Below are positions 35,554 through 50,500 of a stretch of 64,000 nt of DNA, piece after piece (within the stretch, counting starts at the first letter, position 1; every line of letters begins with the position of its first letter). The stretch spans positions 6,386,001 through 6,450,000 of the forward strand of contig CM082584.2 of the NCBI GenBank assembly GCA_040954595.2. Reading direction: 5' to 3'. This stretch comes from Balanoglossus misakiensis. Taxonomy: Eukaryota; Hemichordata. The notes beneath the pieces were generated by a model that worked only from the letters and a program-made list of their open reading frames with translations, ran no database searches and was not told the origin of the DNA. Position numbers and translations under genes: made by a program.

Positions 35554-38500
35554 TCAAACGGTGGATTCCAGCCTTGCCCTTGGCCGTCGCTGTCCGACGT
35601 ACGAACTGTCATGATTATTTGCTTTACTCTGATTCTCACTGTCGGTATTTTCAAATCCGCTGGTGTCACAGTCAACCATGACCTCCGGTCCATCACCAAT
35701 AGCATCCAGCGACAGATAGTCCTGCAAGAATCAAGGAATACAGTCACACACATTTTTATGATCGCCGCCATATTGCGACCTAAGTCAACCCAGCAGCTGT
35801 GCGACGGCCATTAAACACAATCGTATATTTTATGGAACTCAAAAGGTTAGGGCGTTCGGATTTCATCTTCGATCCAACTAAAGGCCACTCGACTGCACAA
35901 TTGTCAAACTGTTTATCAAGTAGGCACAGAATGTGGGCCTGAGTAACTTTATTTTCATTAATAGTATAAACTTCAAATTTTACCTGGTTACTTGACTGGG
36001 TCAGGAGACCGTCAAGGGTTTGCACGAGCTGGGTGAAGTTTGGTCTTTGGTTTGGTGACGTCCTCCAACACTCTCGCATCACACAGTATCTTTTACAGAA
36101 GAAGACAAAAACAATTCAGCTTTCGTCAATATTTGTGAGAGTATATGTGCAGTGAGAACAGAAACAGTGTGTAACCCTTTTACCATCATGGTTTGGTCCA
36201 AATCCATTGTGTTCTATGGTAAACCTGGACCTCTGTAGAGGGAACTGGGGGTGGAAGGGTTACGAAACAAAGAGAATTGATTTCAAACTTGCACATGTCC
36301 GCTTGTATAATTTACGAGTACTCCTTTCTGATGATGACGCATTTACCGACAGACCAGACAGTCTAAACACTTGTCAATGAAAAATCCAGCAGCCATCACT
36401 CACGACACTAACTCAGTTTCCTGAACAGAATCAACGCGGCGAGTTCTGACGAAATGAGTCACTGCTTTCACGCAAGACAACGTCATGAAGTCAGATTGGA
36501 TGACTATCATCGCGTCTGGTACCAGTCAATGAGTTCTTATCAGTGATGACACCTCCAAAGGTAAACACGTATGTGTTAAAAATCACTCAGTGCAGATCCG
36601 ATTTTCAAATCCACATCTATCAACTTATTTGTCAGAGAATTTTGGTGAATGTGTAATACTGCAGGATACAAATAATGAGTTTTATTAAAATTTACAATAA
36701 GCGTTTTGCCAGGTAACAAAAACCCACTCCAAAAATAAAAAATTCACAGAGATCAACTCCACTTTCAACCAACTGAAAGGAGAAATTCCATTTCCTATGA
36801 ACACTTCAACATTTTTTATTATGCTCAAGCTATCACCTAAATTATGACCTTGTAATTAAAGAATGACAAAATCAATCAAAAAGGAACACCTTCACAGAAA
36901 CTGACTTCATTGCAAAACGGTGAAAGGAGAACTCTCATTTTCCAAGAAATACTTCAATATCATTTTACGATACTAAACCTATCAGAACTTACAGACATCA
37001 TCAATTTTATTGATTGTCTGGAATTTCACTGCACCAATCATACAAATTCTTTAGATTTTCTGTTTCACTCTCATGAATTCTTTAGACTCTCTGTCTCTGT
37101 CTGTCTGTCTGTCTGTCTGTCTTGTCTCTCTCTCTCTCTACATATAACCTGTCACTTACATTTCAGTCGAACAGCCATGTGGCTGTTCCATCCTCTTTCC
37201 GGCCTTCAGAAAATCAAAGAGCATTTCCACTGGAAGACTTGGATACGGTGAACCGCCCAATGTCATGATTTCCCAGAGAAGAATTCCGAACGACCATATG
37301 TCACTCTGTATCGTATAGATCCTGTCAAACAGAGCTTCGGGCGACATCCATTTGACTGGAACCCGTCCCTTCAAATAAAACAAAAGAAAATACAATGTAT
37401 GACCTTTGGCTCCTTAACATTATCAATAATTTTTCAAAACATTTTTTTTCACTTGAGAATATTCTTCATGTGACAGTGAATGTAAATGAAACTGCGTGAG
37501 CAACTAAAGTTGCTACAGTTCAATGATAAAATTTACCATGGCAACAGCATGCATAAATTAGTTTTACCTTGTGGCAAAATTACATTTACAATCAAGGTTT
37601 ACAGTCCTTTCTGGTGGAGCAGAGATAGTGGGTCTAACCAACTTTCAGACTAAACACACCACATCATCAGATCACCATGGAAACAAGCACACAGTACGTA
37701 CAAGTATACTGAGTAAAACAACTTCTCACTTACATTGGTATTTTTCCTATAATAATCTATATAATGCACATCTCTTGCAAGACCGAAATCTGCAATTTTC
37801 ATGACGTAATCCGTGCCAACCAGCACGTTTCTGGCAGCCAGGTCTCTGTGAACACACTGAAAAAGATCACGTACATAGAAAGCATTTAATCATCACATAT
37901 TTTGCCAGCGGTGAACAATTTCTAGATTTACTGTAATTACTTCAGTAGTAATTTCTGATGATATCATCATCATCAACAGGCATGAAGTCTGGAGTGGTGG
38001 AAATGTAGCAAATGCATCCTATATTTGTGATAATTTCCTTCCTTCCATCCAGACAACGATATGATTTCATTGGCACGTCACACCGAACAAGTGAAGCGTA
38101 AAACAAGTCTTCCATGTTCGCTATACAGCTCTGATGCAACTGAAATGCATGGACACTACTCTCGAGCAATAATGCACGGCGTAGGTTCCTGATTAGTGTT
38201 CTATTATCACCCTTAATACATCTCACTGTTATCTACATTTGCGTATCGCGCACACTGACGCATGTGATGCGTAGCCCATGCAGATGAAACGGACACTACC
38301 CCGATCGATAATGCATTGAGCACTTCCTGTTTGTCTCTCCATCGTCACCTTGTATCTCGGTGTTATCAAAATTTGGATATCGCACGTCAGAGTGAACATG
38401 AGCTGTGTCGCTCGACAAAATGCTGTCTGACAATTACAGCCCTGTACAGTTGCAAATGTTACAATCCGTGTCAATGAACTACCGACTTCACCAAATTTTC

Positions 38501-41500
38501 AAAAGCGTTCTTTGGAAGAAAAGTGTCCACAGAAATCACAACCTACCTTGTTGACCGACAGAAAGGTCATCCCCCTGGCTATTTGATATGCAAATGACAC
38601 TAAGTCTTTATTCGATAATAAATCTACTTTTGGCAGTAAGGCAAAATTTTCGTACTCCTGGTTCTGCGGTCGGCGAGAACGCAGAAATTCGCGCAGGTTA
38701 CCGTGAGGTGCATATTCCACGATCACTAAAAGAGGACCTGTGGGTTGGAAAAGAGAAAGAGATTGTGAAAAAAGCGATCAGCAGACAGTGAAATTCCAAG
38801 AATGCAGAAAATTTCTGGAAAAATATGTAAGATGAAGGAATCTTTTCCCAAGCCGTATTGGTTGTTTATCCTAAATGCAGACGAATTTAAGAATAACTGC
38901 AAGCAATCTCTCAGACTGTAAACATTCGAAAAAATAAATGTCGTACGCAGTCTGCAATAATCTACTTGAAAACAGAGATTTTCTATAAATCATTCAAAGC
39001 AGCGATTTTCCAGCAACAATCAAAATGCTTCATCATTTTGTGTGAATTGCCAATACATTCACGAGAGAAAAAGTCTCCCTCTTTTCTGGCTTAGTGGGGA
39101 GATTGTGATGTGAAGCTTTAATCAATTACGGACAAAAATGAACAGGAATCCATTCTACATTCAGTAGAGAGATTATCAATTTTTTACTTCTTTCCATTAA
39201 AAGTTACACAATTCTTACCATGTGTAACATTTCCGACTTATCAGTAAGATTTAACTAAAGACACTTTAAAACATACAGTCCAGACATACAGACTGCAATG
39301 AAATATCCCCCCAGCATTACGCTGAATATCACAGCAGACTAGTACAGGTCAGTAATGATCAGAACAGATGGGCTTATGAAAACGTGGGATTTGATTTTAC
39401 CAATCAGGCACGACGTAGCAATAAAACACTGATATTCTATTGAGATTTGAGCAAATCAGATTGGGCCTCTAGACTATGCTAGATGGGTTGTATTTTGACA
39501 CACTATGGGGTTACAACTGATAGCTAATGGAATCTTGAAATAAAACAGAATGCTCCAAACTTCTCACATCCTGGGAACACCAGCCTAGTATACCGGTATG
39601 GATATATACTTACCATCCTGGGTACAACAGCCCAGTATATTGATAATATTGATGTGTTTCCCTATCTGTTTCATCATCTCCATCTCCGAGATGAGGTCGT
39701 TCAACTCCCTTTCGGTGGCGTCAGCTACAACAAAGAGAAACAAAAGCCTGTTAGTAACGCTTATCTGCTCAGACAGCCTGAATTATGTCTCAAAGTCACA
39801 CACCTACCGCGTCTCCTAATGCAAATAACCAACGTGTCACAGTGAATGATAACGCCACGATGCGCGTTGAACACAATCAATGCACTGGTTGCAATTTGTG
39901 AAGACATTATTTCCATTTTCACCTGAGGAATGCAAAACCCGATGAGTCATTCTCTTTAACATGTCCATTTAGGCCTAAGCTAGCATCTTTTCCAGACATG
40001 GCAATTTTATATATCCCTCCCCCACCCCCTTCAAGAGTAGCTTGAAACGTGAGCACTTTTCAAGGTATGAATGGCCTCCATTACACACTGACCAATACAA
40101 CGTCTCGCAAGTTGTTCTCTAAAAGATGTTCTTCTATTTTTACCTTTTAACATTTTGACAGCCACTGTTGTCTTGGTAGTATTGCTTTCTTTCTTCATAA
40201 TGCCGATCGCCGTCGCTTCTAAAACCAAACCGAAGGCTCCTTCTCCCAGTGTCGACCCCAACGTCAGTCTGCAAAAATTCAATACAAGAAATAATGAGCC
40301 TATAATTACCACTGTCCAATATAAGGATGTTGTCATGTAACTTGCAATGCTATTGTTAACAGTTGAATTTTAGCCCAGACACAAATTCAAACGTCAATAA
40401 TAACATTGCACTTTACAATTTATATGAAAACTTCCGAACAAACTGAATGCATTGAATTTAAATTCTGCTTTTAACGTAACAAGAGAGAAGAAACTCTAGT
40501 TGCTTATCACACATTGTACAAATATGTTTTGAACCTTATAATTATTAAAGAAAATATTGAGGTTATACACGCAGCAGTTTTCAAGTTTTTGATGTGGACG
40601 GACATACAGACATACATCCATCTATCCATACATACAGACGCAACCGATCCCATAAGGTCACACTGGTATATAGTATGCCTATACCAATGGGACCTAAAAA
40701 TAATTTGTACCTGTTTCGAGGAAACTCCCAGTTTTCATCGTAGGGTATCTCAATTTCTGATATGGTTGTGATGGTTGATGGCAGTCGGAGACCACGAATC
40801 AGTGGTTGTGACGATCCGACAGAAGAGTTGGATTCTAATGAGATCTAAAAAAAATCAAAATCATGAGCACACGTCAGATTTTCATGATAGCTAAGCTCTT
40901 CACATGATCATAATTTGCCTTTTTTTAGATCTTTAACCCAATCACCACCATGGTTTGGCCCTAATCCATTGTTTCCTATGGTAAAGTTGGACCAGTATAG
41001 AGGGAACTGGGGGTGAAAGGGTTAAAGGTATTGCTACACTTGCTGGTAAATTCAATGATTTGAATATTTTATTCCATCATAACAAATTGTAACAGTCTAC
41101 TCAGAAACCTTGCTTTATTCATAACAGCTAGAGGCACATAACTATAAATCAACCATCGTTCACTATTTTTGTGTGTGATTTGCCAAAGTATCACCTGAAT
41201 GTTCTGGACATGTAAATATACGAAACTCTGGTGTAATTTTGTGGAACACTGCCATGGACTCTGTAGACAGCCAACTTTGAATTTCAATGCTGCATAAAAA
41301 AATAAACAGCACCAGATGTTGCTGCATGGACTCTCTCTCTCGTTCAGATTGGCTCTCGAGAAGCGTGCATGGAAAGTTCAAACTTCCTCATTTTGATGAG
41401 GGACAATATAGCACCTACCTGTTGCCGGATGATAGATGGATTGGGCGTGATCCATCGCTGGGGAAGTCCCGTTTGCCGAGATTTCTCCCAACGTCGCCAG

Positions 41501-44500
41501 CCGACCATCACCACCACTATCGCAACAATCACAACGAAACCGACGGCTCCAATGATTATCAGGACCACGACGCTCTCCTTCGAAGCCCTGGGACTTGTGA
41601 ACATGGGTTCTGAAGTCGTTTCCTCGGGGGGAGCTGATGAAGAGAAAAGAAAGATTCTGGTTACCCGGGAGACAAAGCAGCGGCCACAAATAGTGCACAT
41701 ACAATTGTTTGGTACAAATGAGTATCAGTAACCCCTATAGCTACAACCTACTGAAATAAGTTGCAACAAAAATCAATCGCTCTTAATAGGAGTCAGATCA
41801 ATGAAAAGAACTCATTTATCTTTGAATGAGTCACTTCGTGTTTTTTTTCCCTTCCTAACGATCTGGTATTTTTTACAGGCAGGCAAATTTCAAACTGCAC
41901 TGCAAGTGAAGCTGCAAGCTCCAAAAATGGATTCGGAACTGATTTTCTGAAACTCACCAGGCAAAATCCTGATCCATGCTGCCCTGTAATCTATCCCTAG
42001 AGAATTACTGGCCCAGCAGACGTATTTGCCGCTGTCCTCAGCTGTCACATTGCGTAGTACCAAAGTATCCTGGTTCACAGTGTCATTTGGCTAGAACGAA
42101 AAAACAACATAATTTGTCATGTCAATTCTTCGTAACAACTCATATTAATATGCAATGTCTATGGGGTATACTGACAACCACACACCTCTTACATGGAACA
42201 CGTTTCACACAGAAATATATTGAGGTTACAAATTTGCCATGCAACTGGCAACATAAAAAATAAGTGACAATTGATGGATCTACACACTTCTTATTCAAAT
42301 AAGATTGTTTTTGAATGCAAGATCTCGATGGATCACAACTTAATTCCTACGTCAAAGGGGCAGGAAAAAGTGTTCGGTTTAGACAGGTTTCCTGATTAGA
42401 TTGGCTTGAACAGGTTTTATTTTACATGATGTCATCACCATGACGATGTTACTATCTTGGACGCGTTCTTCAAAGGACAAAAGTGGAAGCGACTGACATC
42501 AGAACTCTTCATTTTCGAACCTCGGCAACTCTTACAAATTTGAAGTAATAGCTCCTCATGTCCCGATTGACGTCAGCACTATACAGTCTGTGAAAGTGTC
42601 AGTGGTTCAGAGGTGAGAAAGCCGTTCCCCGATGAATTCTTAACATTCCACCCGTCACATGCACCACCATTCAGGGAATACAACACTTTTTAATTCGCAG
42701 TTGTTGACATCTCGCTCTTTTTTGTAAGATGGAACCGCACTTATCGAGAAACCTGATTACCTCGTAAATCAGATCAAATCTTTGTATTTTTGTAACCATA
42801 CTCCATTCTGGTGTGCATGTATTTTGTTCACGGATTGAAATTTTGCTCGGGTCTCTCAAAACTTGCGATCGACACAGTGAAAATTCCGACATACGGTAGC
42901 CATCATGAGAACCCTTCTCAAATCCAATAATATCTCGAAAGGATAGGGTTAGCATCCACGCTGCTTGACTGCGTGCATCACGCAGAAATTCTTCTAAAAC
43001 ATGAAATCATTAGACATGACATGTTTGTATAATTGAGTCACCTAAGTGCACATGGAAAGTGTATCATACTCTAGCCATTACGGGGCGGCGTCTGATGATC
43101 ACGTCTTTTAAGATTTTCATTACAACTACAGAGTTCACCGAGTGTGGATGTCAACTACCTTGTGGGAATACGAAAACAGCTCATGTGAAGTGGGCTTGTT
43201 CCTCAAAAATAATCTGAGCGGTTTTTATCAAGTAATCCATATTTAATGCAAAGTGATCCGCCATCGCACTATGCAGTTAGTTTGTAAAAGTCGTACAGAC
43301 TGAACTCTACAAGGCTCAAGATGAAAAGTAGAGAGGTTTTCTCATTTATTTTCAAACTAATACTTTAAAACACCCTGCCTTTTATTTCATTTTCTCAATT
43401 TGCTCCAAGTCCCTACAACTACATCCTGTATTGCCGTAATTGAAATCTTTCTATTTTCATTGATGTCTGTTTGTACGATCGGCGCGGAGTGAAATTGAAT
43501 CATGCAGTTTAAACACCTGGAGTTCATCTTTCCTGACCTCTGTGTGGTACACGCTTGTATTTTGCCATATCCGTATTTCCATCGTATCAGTGCCATGGGA
43601 CAATGGGTATTATGCGCCTGTCCAGATGTGTTGGAAATATTCCTTCCCTGCAGAATACTGTGTTTTAATACTTAGATCACATCAATCTTTATTTCTCTTT
43701 TATTTTACGCCTTGCTTTTCACCTCTGTTTGACTTTTCTTTTATGAATTTATCTGAAAGTCAAACTGCGTACCATCAAACTCTTAATGCAAAAACGAAAT
43801 ACGACAAAAATGTTATTCATAAATGCGTGTGGGTACGTCTGACACAGCCAGTACACTGTAGATGATCTATACGTGCATTGACAGCAAAACTCATGCATTT
43901 CCATAAAGGTGCCCTTCATCACCACAGATTGATTTCCTGGCTTCGTACCTTGTTCATCTGGCCTGTCAGAGCCCGTCCAACAAACGCTGCGCAAACACTT
44001 GGCTTATTTCATCGCTATAGTCAGCTAGCTGACACTTCTCATAAAGCTGAATCGTCGAGTCAGAGTGAAATCCACTTTGTTTTCTTCTCACGTGTTTCAG
44101 TGAAACAACTACCACTCGGGCAAATCTTAAATTACACTCACTTGTTGACATATTGCCCCGAGAGCAAACTTATCAATATGCGCGAGTGCGTCGTTTTCAA
44201 TATTAAGCACAACTTTGATGAAACACTCGGAAGTCATATACTGTACAAAGAAAATGTAAAAATCACCTTTAGAAACAGTTTATTGCTTTCGCTAACAATG
44301 CATACATGATTGCCTTTTCTGAACTACAACTGAAGAGATCAATTGATTTTCACACAAACTTCCATATTACCCTGAAATCGACAACTGAAACATTTACCGA
44401 GCAAAATTTCATGAACATTTATAGACTGGTGAACATTTTAATAACAATTTTTTTCACAGGGCTATATATATAGCCGCATGGTGCTTTGAAATTTTTAATA

Positions 44501-47500
44501 TGATTTACGTTTGAAACCAGACATATGATATCCTAAGGGACTGTTCGAATGAAATTTATTCCCTTTATAAAGCTGCGACAGTCTCAGGTCTTGCACTGAC
44601 TTTCACCTGCTATTTTTATGATGATAGCTTCAATGTAAAATTGCCTGTAGTCAAATCCACTGGTAATTGTCTTGTATAACGCTGACAGCACATTACGTTT
44701 ATTGCACTTTTTATACTCGCAGAATTTATAATCACTGCAATGTCGCATTACAAGATGGCCCTCAGTGGCGAGCTTTGAACCCTACCTTCCACTGGGGAAT
44801 TTCTCAGAGACATTACCTGTCCATTATTTCGGCATTATAAACATCGCTCAAATTATTCTGTTGTAAAAAGCCACTGACCGCCACGAAAATTGTATAATGT
44901 GGATTTAATACATCACATCGCATCCTTATTCTAGTTTGACTCTCATATCCTGGTATCGGTGAGCCTACAATACTGCACAGTGTGATTATATATGTACATA
45001 TGGTTATTTACAAGCTGCAGATCTGCAATCAAAATGTGGAGACCTATATTCCAGCGCGAGGACAATTACATCCACCACAATTCTACAATTTCACTGCCTT
45101 GAATTCAATTCTACTGTGCAAACCACCTCTGCTTTTATAAGTGTGGAATAACAACTGAGGAATGTGAGCTATAATACATTTTAGCTACTGTTAGATTTTT
45201 TAAAAACCTGGTAATTAAAAACCACTGGCTATACCAGGGTATCATCAAGATGGTTTATTTTGAGTGAAAGCTATCAATCTGTCCATCATGTCTCTGAAAA
45301 TACAGCAGAAAAAAAAACAATGCCGACAACTGAATCAGAGCAACTGAAATCTCTGTAGTGCCTCAAGGGCCACTTGAAACAAATGTTAAAGTGGGTTGCA
45401 AGTACAAGAATGAACTTAATATACTCTCAACATTAGATAGTTCGATTTACTGGGTGTTATTCTTTTAGAGAGGCTTTAGCCGGGATTCAGTCAGGCAGAA
45501 ATCCCATTCCGGGATTCTCCTTCAGTACTTATAGTCTCGGATCAATCAGATTGTCAGTATCTCACACTTCTCGGGCTTCGTATCAGGACACACGATCATT
45601 TTGTCAGTCTCTCTCACACTGAGAGCTTTGGATAATACACGTACAGCAAGAATAGATTCTGTATCGCACACATAACTTCACTCACACAACAGGTTCTTAT
45701 GCGTTCTGCATGCATGGCCAAGAGTTACACTGTAATTAACCCTTTCACCACCACAGTTTGGCCAAATCCATTGTTTTCTATGTGAAACTTGGATTCTCAC
45801 AGCGGAAAACAGGGGTGAGAGGGGTTAAAATCTAACAATTAATCCAACAGCCATACACGTACATTTTGCACCAAGCAATGTCTGTTACCATACATATCGA
45901 TATTGATGGATTTTGCATTGACCTCTTATTTGCCAAACCACCCCCTAGAGTGACACAGTTGCCCGATCCCCGACACATTTCAGTTAGACAACATCACAAC
46001 ACACGTGCCCAATACACAAACAATTACCAATTTGATGACTTAATTCTTGCACACAGTGTACATGTACATGTATGTAACAGTACATGATCTGTGTAAATCT
46101 TCACAAATACCACTGGAATATCTGTCATCGCAAGGTTTGGCATTTTTAGGGCAAAAAATCCACTGAACTCTGCGTCCATCGGTGACACTTTGACTCCTGA
46201 CTTTTCAAGTGCTTGGTTTACTTTGACCCACCTTTGGAAAGCTTAAATATCAGGGGTTCCAAGGACCAAAGCCAACAACATGAATATTTAGACTCTGAAC
46301 TTTTCTATGTTTGTTTTAGAAGGCCACGACTTTAACACAAACAAAGATATTTTATACACAACAGGGATGAAATGTCATTTTGCTAGAGTCAGGAGGGAGC
46401 ATCGATACATCGCAGAAAATCTATTCTTTGCATTGCTGAAAAAATTTACAGAAGTTGAAAGAGACAGTCATGTGCTATGGATTGCAAGTAAGAGACTCTC
46501 AATCACACTAGATAACTCTTCTCATACCCTCAAAAAGCTAAAGAAAATCTTCAGAAAGACGAATAATGACAACTACACATCTGAAAAAAGAAAGTGTTTT
46601 CAACGGGCATCATCTGGATGGCAGGGTACTGCTCTCGACATCGACCAAATCTCTTTATTCTGAGAACCCTAGCTGAAAATAACACGTTTAGTACTCTGGG
46701 GGAATATCTCAATTTGTATAAATTGGCTTTGTCAACAAGTATGTGTATGCCAGTCTTGCCAGTGGGGGACACGACTACCAAACAAACACCTCACACCCCA
46801 CAGCGATTCATGTCCAAACCATTACTGTGGCTGCAGCTACATTTGTAGCTTTAGTAGAACCGCTGTGGGACTATACACCCGGTTCATTCCGGCTTCGGCG
46901 CGGCAGTATTACTCTGGGGCATTTTTGTTTTTTTACCCGTTGTAATTGAGAAATGCAACAATGGCGATTCTGAGCTGGGCCTTTGCAATTACAGTGTGTA
47001 CAGTTACAGGCTCTAAGACTTGAAACAGTCACTGCAGATATATCTTTCGTCCAAAATTGCAGATGACGCGAAAAAACGCGAGAAAATACACACTGAGACA
47101 TCTAGCAAGTTTTGCTAGAAGGAGAGATGTCCGACACATCTAAATTACAGACAGCAATATCTCGTATTTCAATGACTCTGGGTGTTCGACATGCTACCGT
47201 ACTCGATCAGATTTCTCTGCAAATTAATTTACACCAATGTTCAGTTACATCCCATCAATACCAAGCCTTGCAGCATGTTCCTTGCATTCTGTGCAGACAT
47301 AAGAACATTTCTCAATATCTTTTTGGCCAGAAAGCTGTCGGAATATGGTGGATTGTGATTGATAAATTGGCAAAAAAAATCCTAAAAATACAAGAGTTAT
47401 AATAACAGTCTGACATGTATCGAACACGCAGGAAATTGCACAGTGGATGTATACCTGGGTAAAAAACAGACGATTCCTGTTTGAAAACCCTGGAGACTTT

Positions 47501-50500
47501 GAACGCCGTGTAATTACATCTCAGAGGGGAAAAGCAAAAATCAAAACATACATCTAGTGCTCGGGCAGCTGTACTTCCAACTTGTCAGGGTTCATTCGCA
47601 GGAAATCAGTAATTGGTGAACAGATATGTCCTCAGGGGAATTTCACTTTGAACGACTGCCGCAAATTACAAGCAACAAGTGCACACGAACTACAGCATAC
47701 ATGTTTTATTTTTTTTAAATCTGTGCTTCTTTGAACTCGCTGAAAAGTAGTTCTCTTACCCTCGAAAAAAAGCAAAATCATGTAACCATCTGATATTATC
47801 CTTTTAGTATACAATTTTACATGGAGAAAAAAAGGCACAATTTGACTTGAAAATCTGCTCTTTGAACTCGCCACACAATCAGGCAGCAAGAATCACAAAC
47901 TGAGACACACAAATGCAATATATTAGAGGGATAGCGCACAGGAAATCAAAGCAAAATTAGATTCCTTTGAGATGGAGGTCAGAATTTTCATCCTAGATGT
48001 ACATGCAACTTGCAAGTAAGATTTTCACTTTGCAAAAGACTGCGGCAGCAAAGCATCCTACAGGAAGATATCTAGATGCTGAGCTCAGTTTATAATTAAA
48101 TGATATATATGTACGTGTACAGGTGTATGTTCACTGAAGCAAAGTTAACTACAGTTTAATATATAAAGTGAAGATCTAACCAATCACAGATTTTCACTGG
48201 GTGGCCAAGAAAAAAAAAAGGGGGGGGGGGGTGACACCACATTATACATGATTAGATTTGCCTTTAATATATCTGCATAATTATGTAAATTAAAGCTGTT
48301 CCAGCCATGGTGGATTGCACCTCAAAACAAATTGACATGTGTATTAGAGACACGTCTCTTACACCGCGTACATATCTGAGAATCGGTCAAATTTCAATCT
48401 GCGCGTCCCCAGTCATGACATTCATCAAAGATAATGACTTAACCTTGTAGGCCTTTCACATGTGATGAATAATACATGCGAGACATATCCTGAGACGGAG
48501 AAATCCTGCGTTTAACTTCCGAATCTCGGGACAAACGCGCAAGCCTGGAATGTCACTCAGCTAGTCTGAATGACGGCAGCGTCTATTTCTTTATCCGAAT
48601 GATAATGGTCGCTGTCCATCCGAAAATAACTGATTTACCACTCGCGCGTCCCTTGGGTTGCTTGACGCCTAAGTGACAGACAAACGCTGAATTCGATTCC
48701 AGTGTGCCCCCAAGGCTGGCTGTACATGCGTTATCTCACAATTAGTCTCAGGAAGCGATATCACCACGCGCTAGAGGGCCTTTGACTCAAAACTGTAGTC
48801 CAACAATTCCTTTTTGAACCAGACTATAGTGTTCAATTAACAGAAAACAGCGAGTAAGCAATCATGAAGTACAAGTACATGTATACTGCCACTATTCCTC
48901 CCCTTCGACAATCGCCAATATAAGAATCCTGGCTCAATGCAAAACAGCACAATTTTATTTTCATTACTTGTACAACCTCATTCATATGAAACCTAGTACA
49001 TAAATTTCACATACAGTTCAGTATTTATTTATAAGCTATTCAAAATCAAAGAATATCCACCCTCAAAACTGTCAGCTCACCTTCGGTTAGTTAGTAAATT
49101 TAATATCAACACAATTCCCTAATATCGGAAGTTGAACCGCAATGTCACTTAGTATAATTTCCTGTTTCTTCTATTCAACTGTTCGATGACATCGTTTAAC
49201 CTACATTTTTTTGTAAATATGTTGTGCTTATTTTCCTCTTTATGGATCTGGTTTTCTTATCATCATTTTCTATAAAAGTACAGCACCTGCGTGTAGCTTC
49301 CTATCTTTTTCTTCAAAGTTTCTGTTCGTGGAAACATTTGGCGTATTGTATTAAGTACACGTGTGGCATACCGCAAGTTAAATATGCCCAGCAAATGTCC
49401 TTTTACATGTAGTATCGGTTCAGCTGTACCGACGGCATACATGGATGTTAGATCGGGTAAACCAATGCTATTTCACAGACATGACTGCTTCTGTACACAA
49501 GCACAGAGGCGAAACAAACACCGAACTGATTTCTGAAGGAGGAAAAAGGACAGTTTGACATTTTACCTATTCCTGACTGTCCCAACAGTACTCGGAAACA
49601 CGTGAAAAGAAAATTAGCGAGATTTATTCGAATTTGGTTCCTTTTCTAAAGCCTTTGAACAATAACCAACGCAAACCCAGCCAATCAGTCACGCCACTGT
49701 CCCCCTTTCTATCCATGATCGAATGCAAAGATAACGCTATTAGCTGAGGACAAGCTGTTTGCAAAAATGCTGCTGCCCGTTTTGTGTATTGGCTCCATTT
49801 AGGAAATTTCTACAAACCAACTTACCATGAGAAAACAAGCTCGCTCTCTAAAGAGCCCTTCAATTAAACACACAAGTCAAACAGATACATGCAGTACCGT
49901 TAAAAGCTTTGGCATCACCTACTTCATTGAAGCTCCATAAACTCTACACTTAGTATTTCCTTTAAGATTCAACCTTTGAACACTAGCAATTGTATCTGAC
50001 ATCATCACATCCTTTGGAAGATGTCCACCCAGACAGAATCGATGGTCCAGAGAGATGCTTGTCTCGCGCGCTGAAATGAGGTTTATCGATTAGTTTTCGA
50101 AGACGACTCCAGAGAATTGCATGCTTATTACGCCACTGAAATGACATACTTGGAAGATAATGAACATCAAAGGAAAAACTCTTCCCGAATGTTCAACTAT
50201 CTTCAGGCTTGATGGGAAATTATTGAGATTATACATCATATTTCTGTGGATCATGCGAGGAACCCAGCAAGGTCACCAAGGTCATTGAGGACATACCATG
50301 TTTGTTCATACCAGTACATGTATGTCATCAAAATGATTATTCTATTGTCAGATAATGATCGTCTTATGACTGGGGAAAAAAGCCCAGGTGGCAATGATTT
50401 CTTTACTTTGCTTATTTCTGGAATATTTTTGCCCTGGAAAAGTTCATTTGACATCTGTGTCATCAAAGCGGAGGAAAATACTAGGTCACTTATCACAAAA

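Noticed and set aside
41344-41731. Overlapping open frames of 108-120 codons on both strands
   Set aside because: Shadows of the FGFR transmembrane exon 41419-41633.
46307-46663. 118-codon plus-strand frame in the long FGFR intron
   Set aside because: No similarity I recognise and no gene context; likely chance.
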